This document shows, one piece after another, positions 5,327-5,526 of a stretch of DNA of 5,526 bases (its first letter is position 1; each line of letters starts with the position of its first letter). The position numbers were made by a program, and so were the translations under genes. The DNA is from Clostridiaceae bacterium UBA6085. GTDB taxonomy: Bacteria; Bacillota; Clostridia; Clostridiales; Clostridiaceae. The DNA is taken from assembly GCA_002428605.1 (NCBI GenBank), contig DIXH01000053.1:1-5526 (forward strand), in the 5' to 3' direction. The notes beneath the pieces were generated by a model that saw nothing but the letters and a program-made list of their open reading frames with translations, was not told the DNA's origin and did no database searches.

Positions 5327-5526
5327 ATGAAAAAAACGATTTATAACCGGCATGTCTGTAGTGCTTATTGTTATGTTGTTTTTTGGAGCAATTAACGCAC
5401 TAGCGATAGTTACACCGAATTTTGCTACTAATACTCATAATGAAAATTCGATTTATTATTATGGGTACGTGCAATGTCAACCTTCATATGTAGAAAATGG
5501 ATATCATGCTGCAAGAGGTTATATAC
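5327..5526 (+). CDS. Start of a small secreted-protein gene, frameshifted in an A7 run, cut by window end
   Basis: A strong ribosome binding site (AAAGGAG, 5314-5320) lies six bases before the ATG at 5327, but that frame stops after 22 codons (TAA 5393-5395). One base over, an open frame runs from 5352 (ATG) to the window end. It reads MSVVLIVMLFFGAINALA, then TPNFATNTHNEN and a Tyr-rich region (SIYYYGYVQCQPSYVENGY). Removing one A from the seven at 5330-5336 joins the two as MKKRFITGMSVV..., a complete Sec signal peptide with a basic start, hydrophobic core and ALA cleavage site near residue 26. The true start is therefore probably 5327 with a frameshift. The ATG at 5352 lacks a ribosome binding site of its own. 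A TATACT -10 box lies at 5295-5300 without a good -35. The product is unrecognised; a short, Tyr/His-rich secreted protein of bacteriocin type (for example lactococcin 972-like) is a weak guess. Confidence 0.5.

Overview
The window looks like a low-to-moderate GC Firmicute of the class Clostridia. The evidence is the Gram-positive type ribosomal-protein/PNPase gene pair, heavy use of AGA/AGG and ATA codons, strong AGGAGG-type ribosome binding sites, and a lipoprotein L,D-transpeptidase with two peptidoglycan-binding repeats. I cannot name the genus from sequence alone.

Left part (1-2832, plus strand): the last 14 codons of an upstream gene, possibly ribF, are followed by rpsO (30S protein S15) and pnp (polynucleotide phosphorylase). 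rpsO has its own good promoter (TTTACA, 18 bp, extended TG-g-TATAAT). A perfect 21-bp palindrome covers both that promoter's -35 box and the stop codon of the upstream gene. A strong hairpin lies between rpsO and pnp, and the 105 bases before pnp hold a weak promoter candidate and overlapping, mutually exclusive hairpins next to its Shine-Dalgarno. A GAAA-tetraloop terminator closes pnp and also serves the convergent gene.

Middle part (2848-4766, minus strand): two independent minus-strand genes. One encodes a secreted lipoprotein L,D-transpeptidase with two peptidoglycan-binding domains and a YkuD catalytic domain, for cell-wall cross-linking. The other encodes a 147-residue SRPBCC (START-like) protein of unknown ligand. 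It has its own terminator, and a 17-bp palindrome abuts its ribosome binding site.

Right part (4767-5526): a visibly AT-rich stretch (15 of 60 bases G/C at 4861-4920, against 34 of 60 inside pnp at 1861-1920). It holds about 560 bases without a convincing gene, a near-consensus plus-strand promoter, and a 73-base nested inverted repeat. It ends in the start of a small secreted-protein gene that runs off the window. In that gene the good ribosome binding site and start codon are out of frame with the signal peptide by one A in a run of seven. It is either a frameshifted, phase-variable or slippage-decoded gene, or a sequencing error. This is the most interesting observation here. No known defence, mobile or biosynthetic system is demonstrable in the window.
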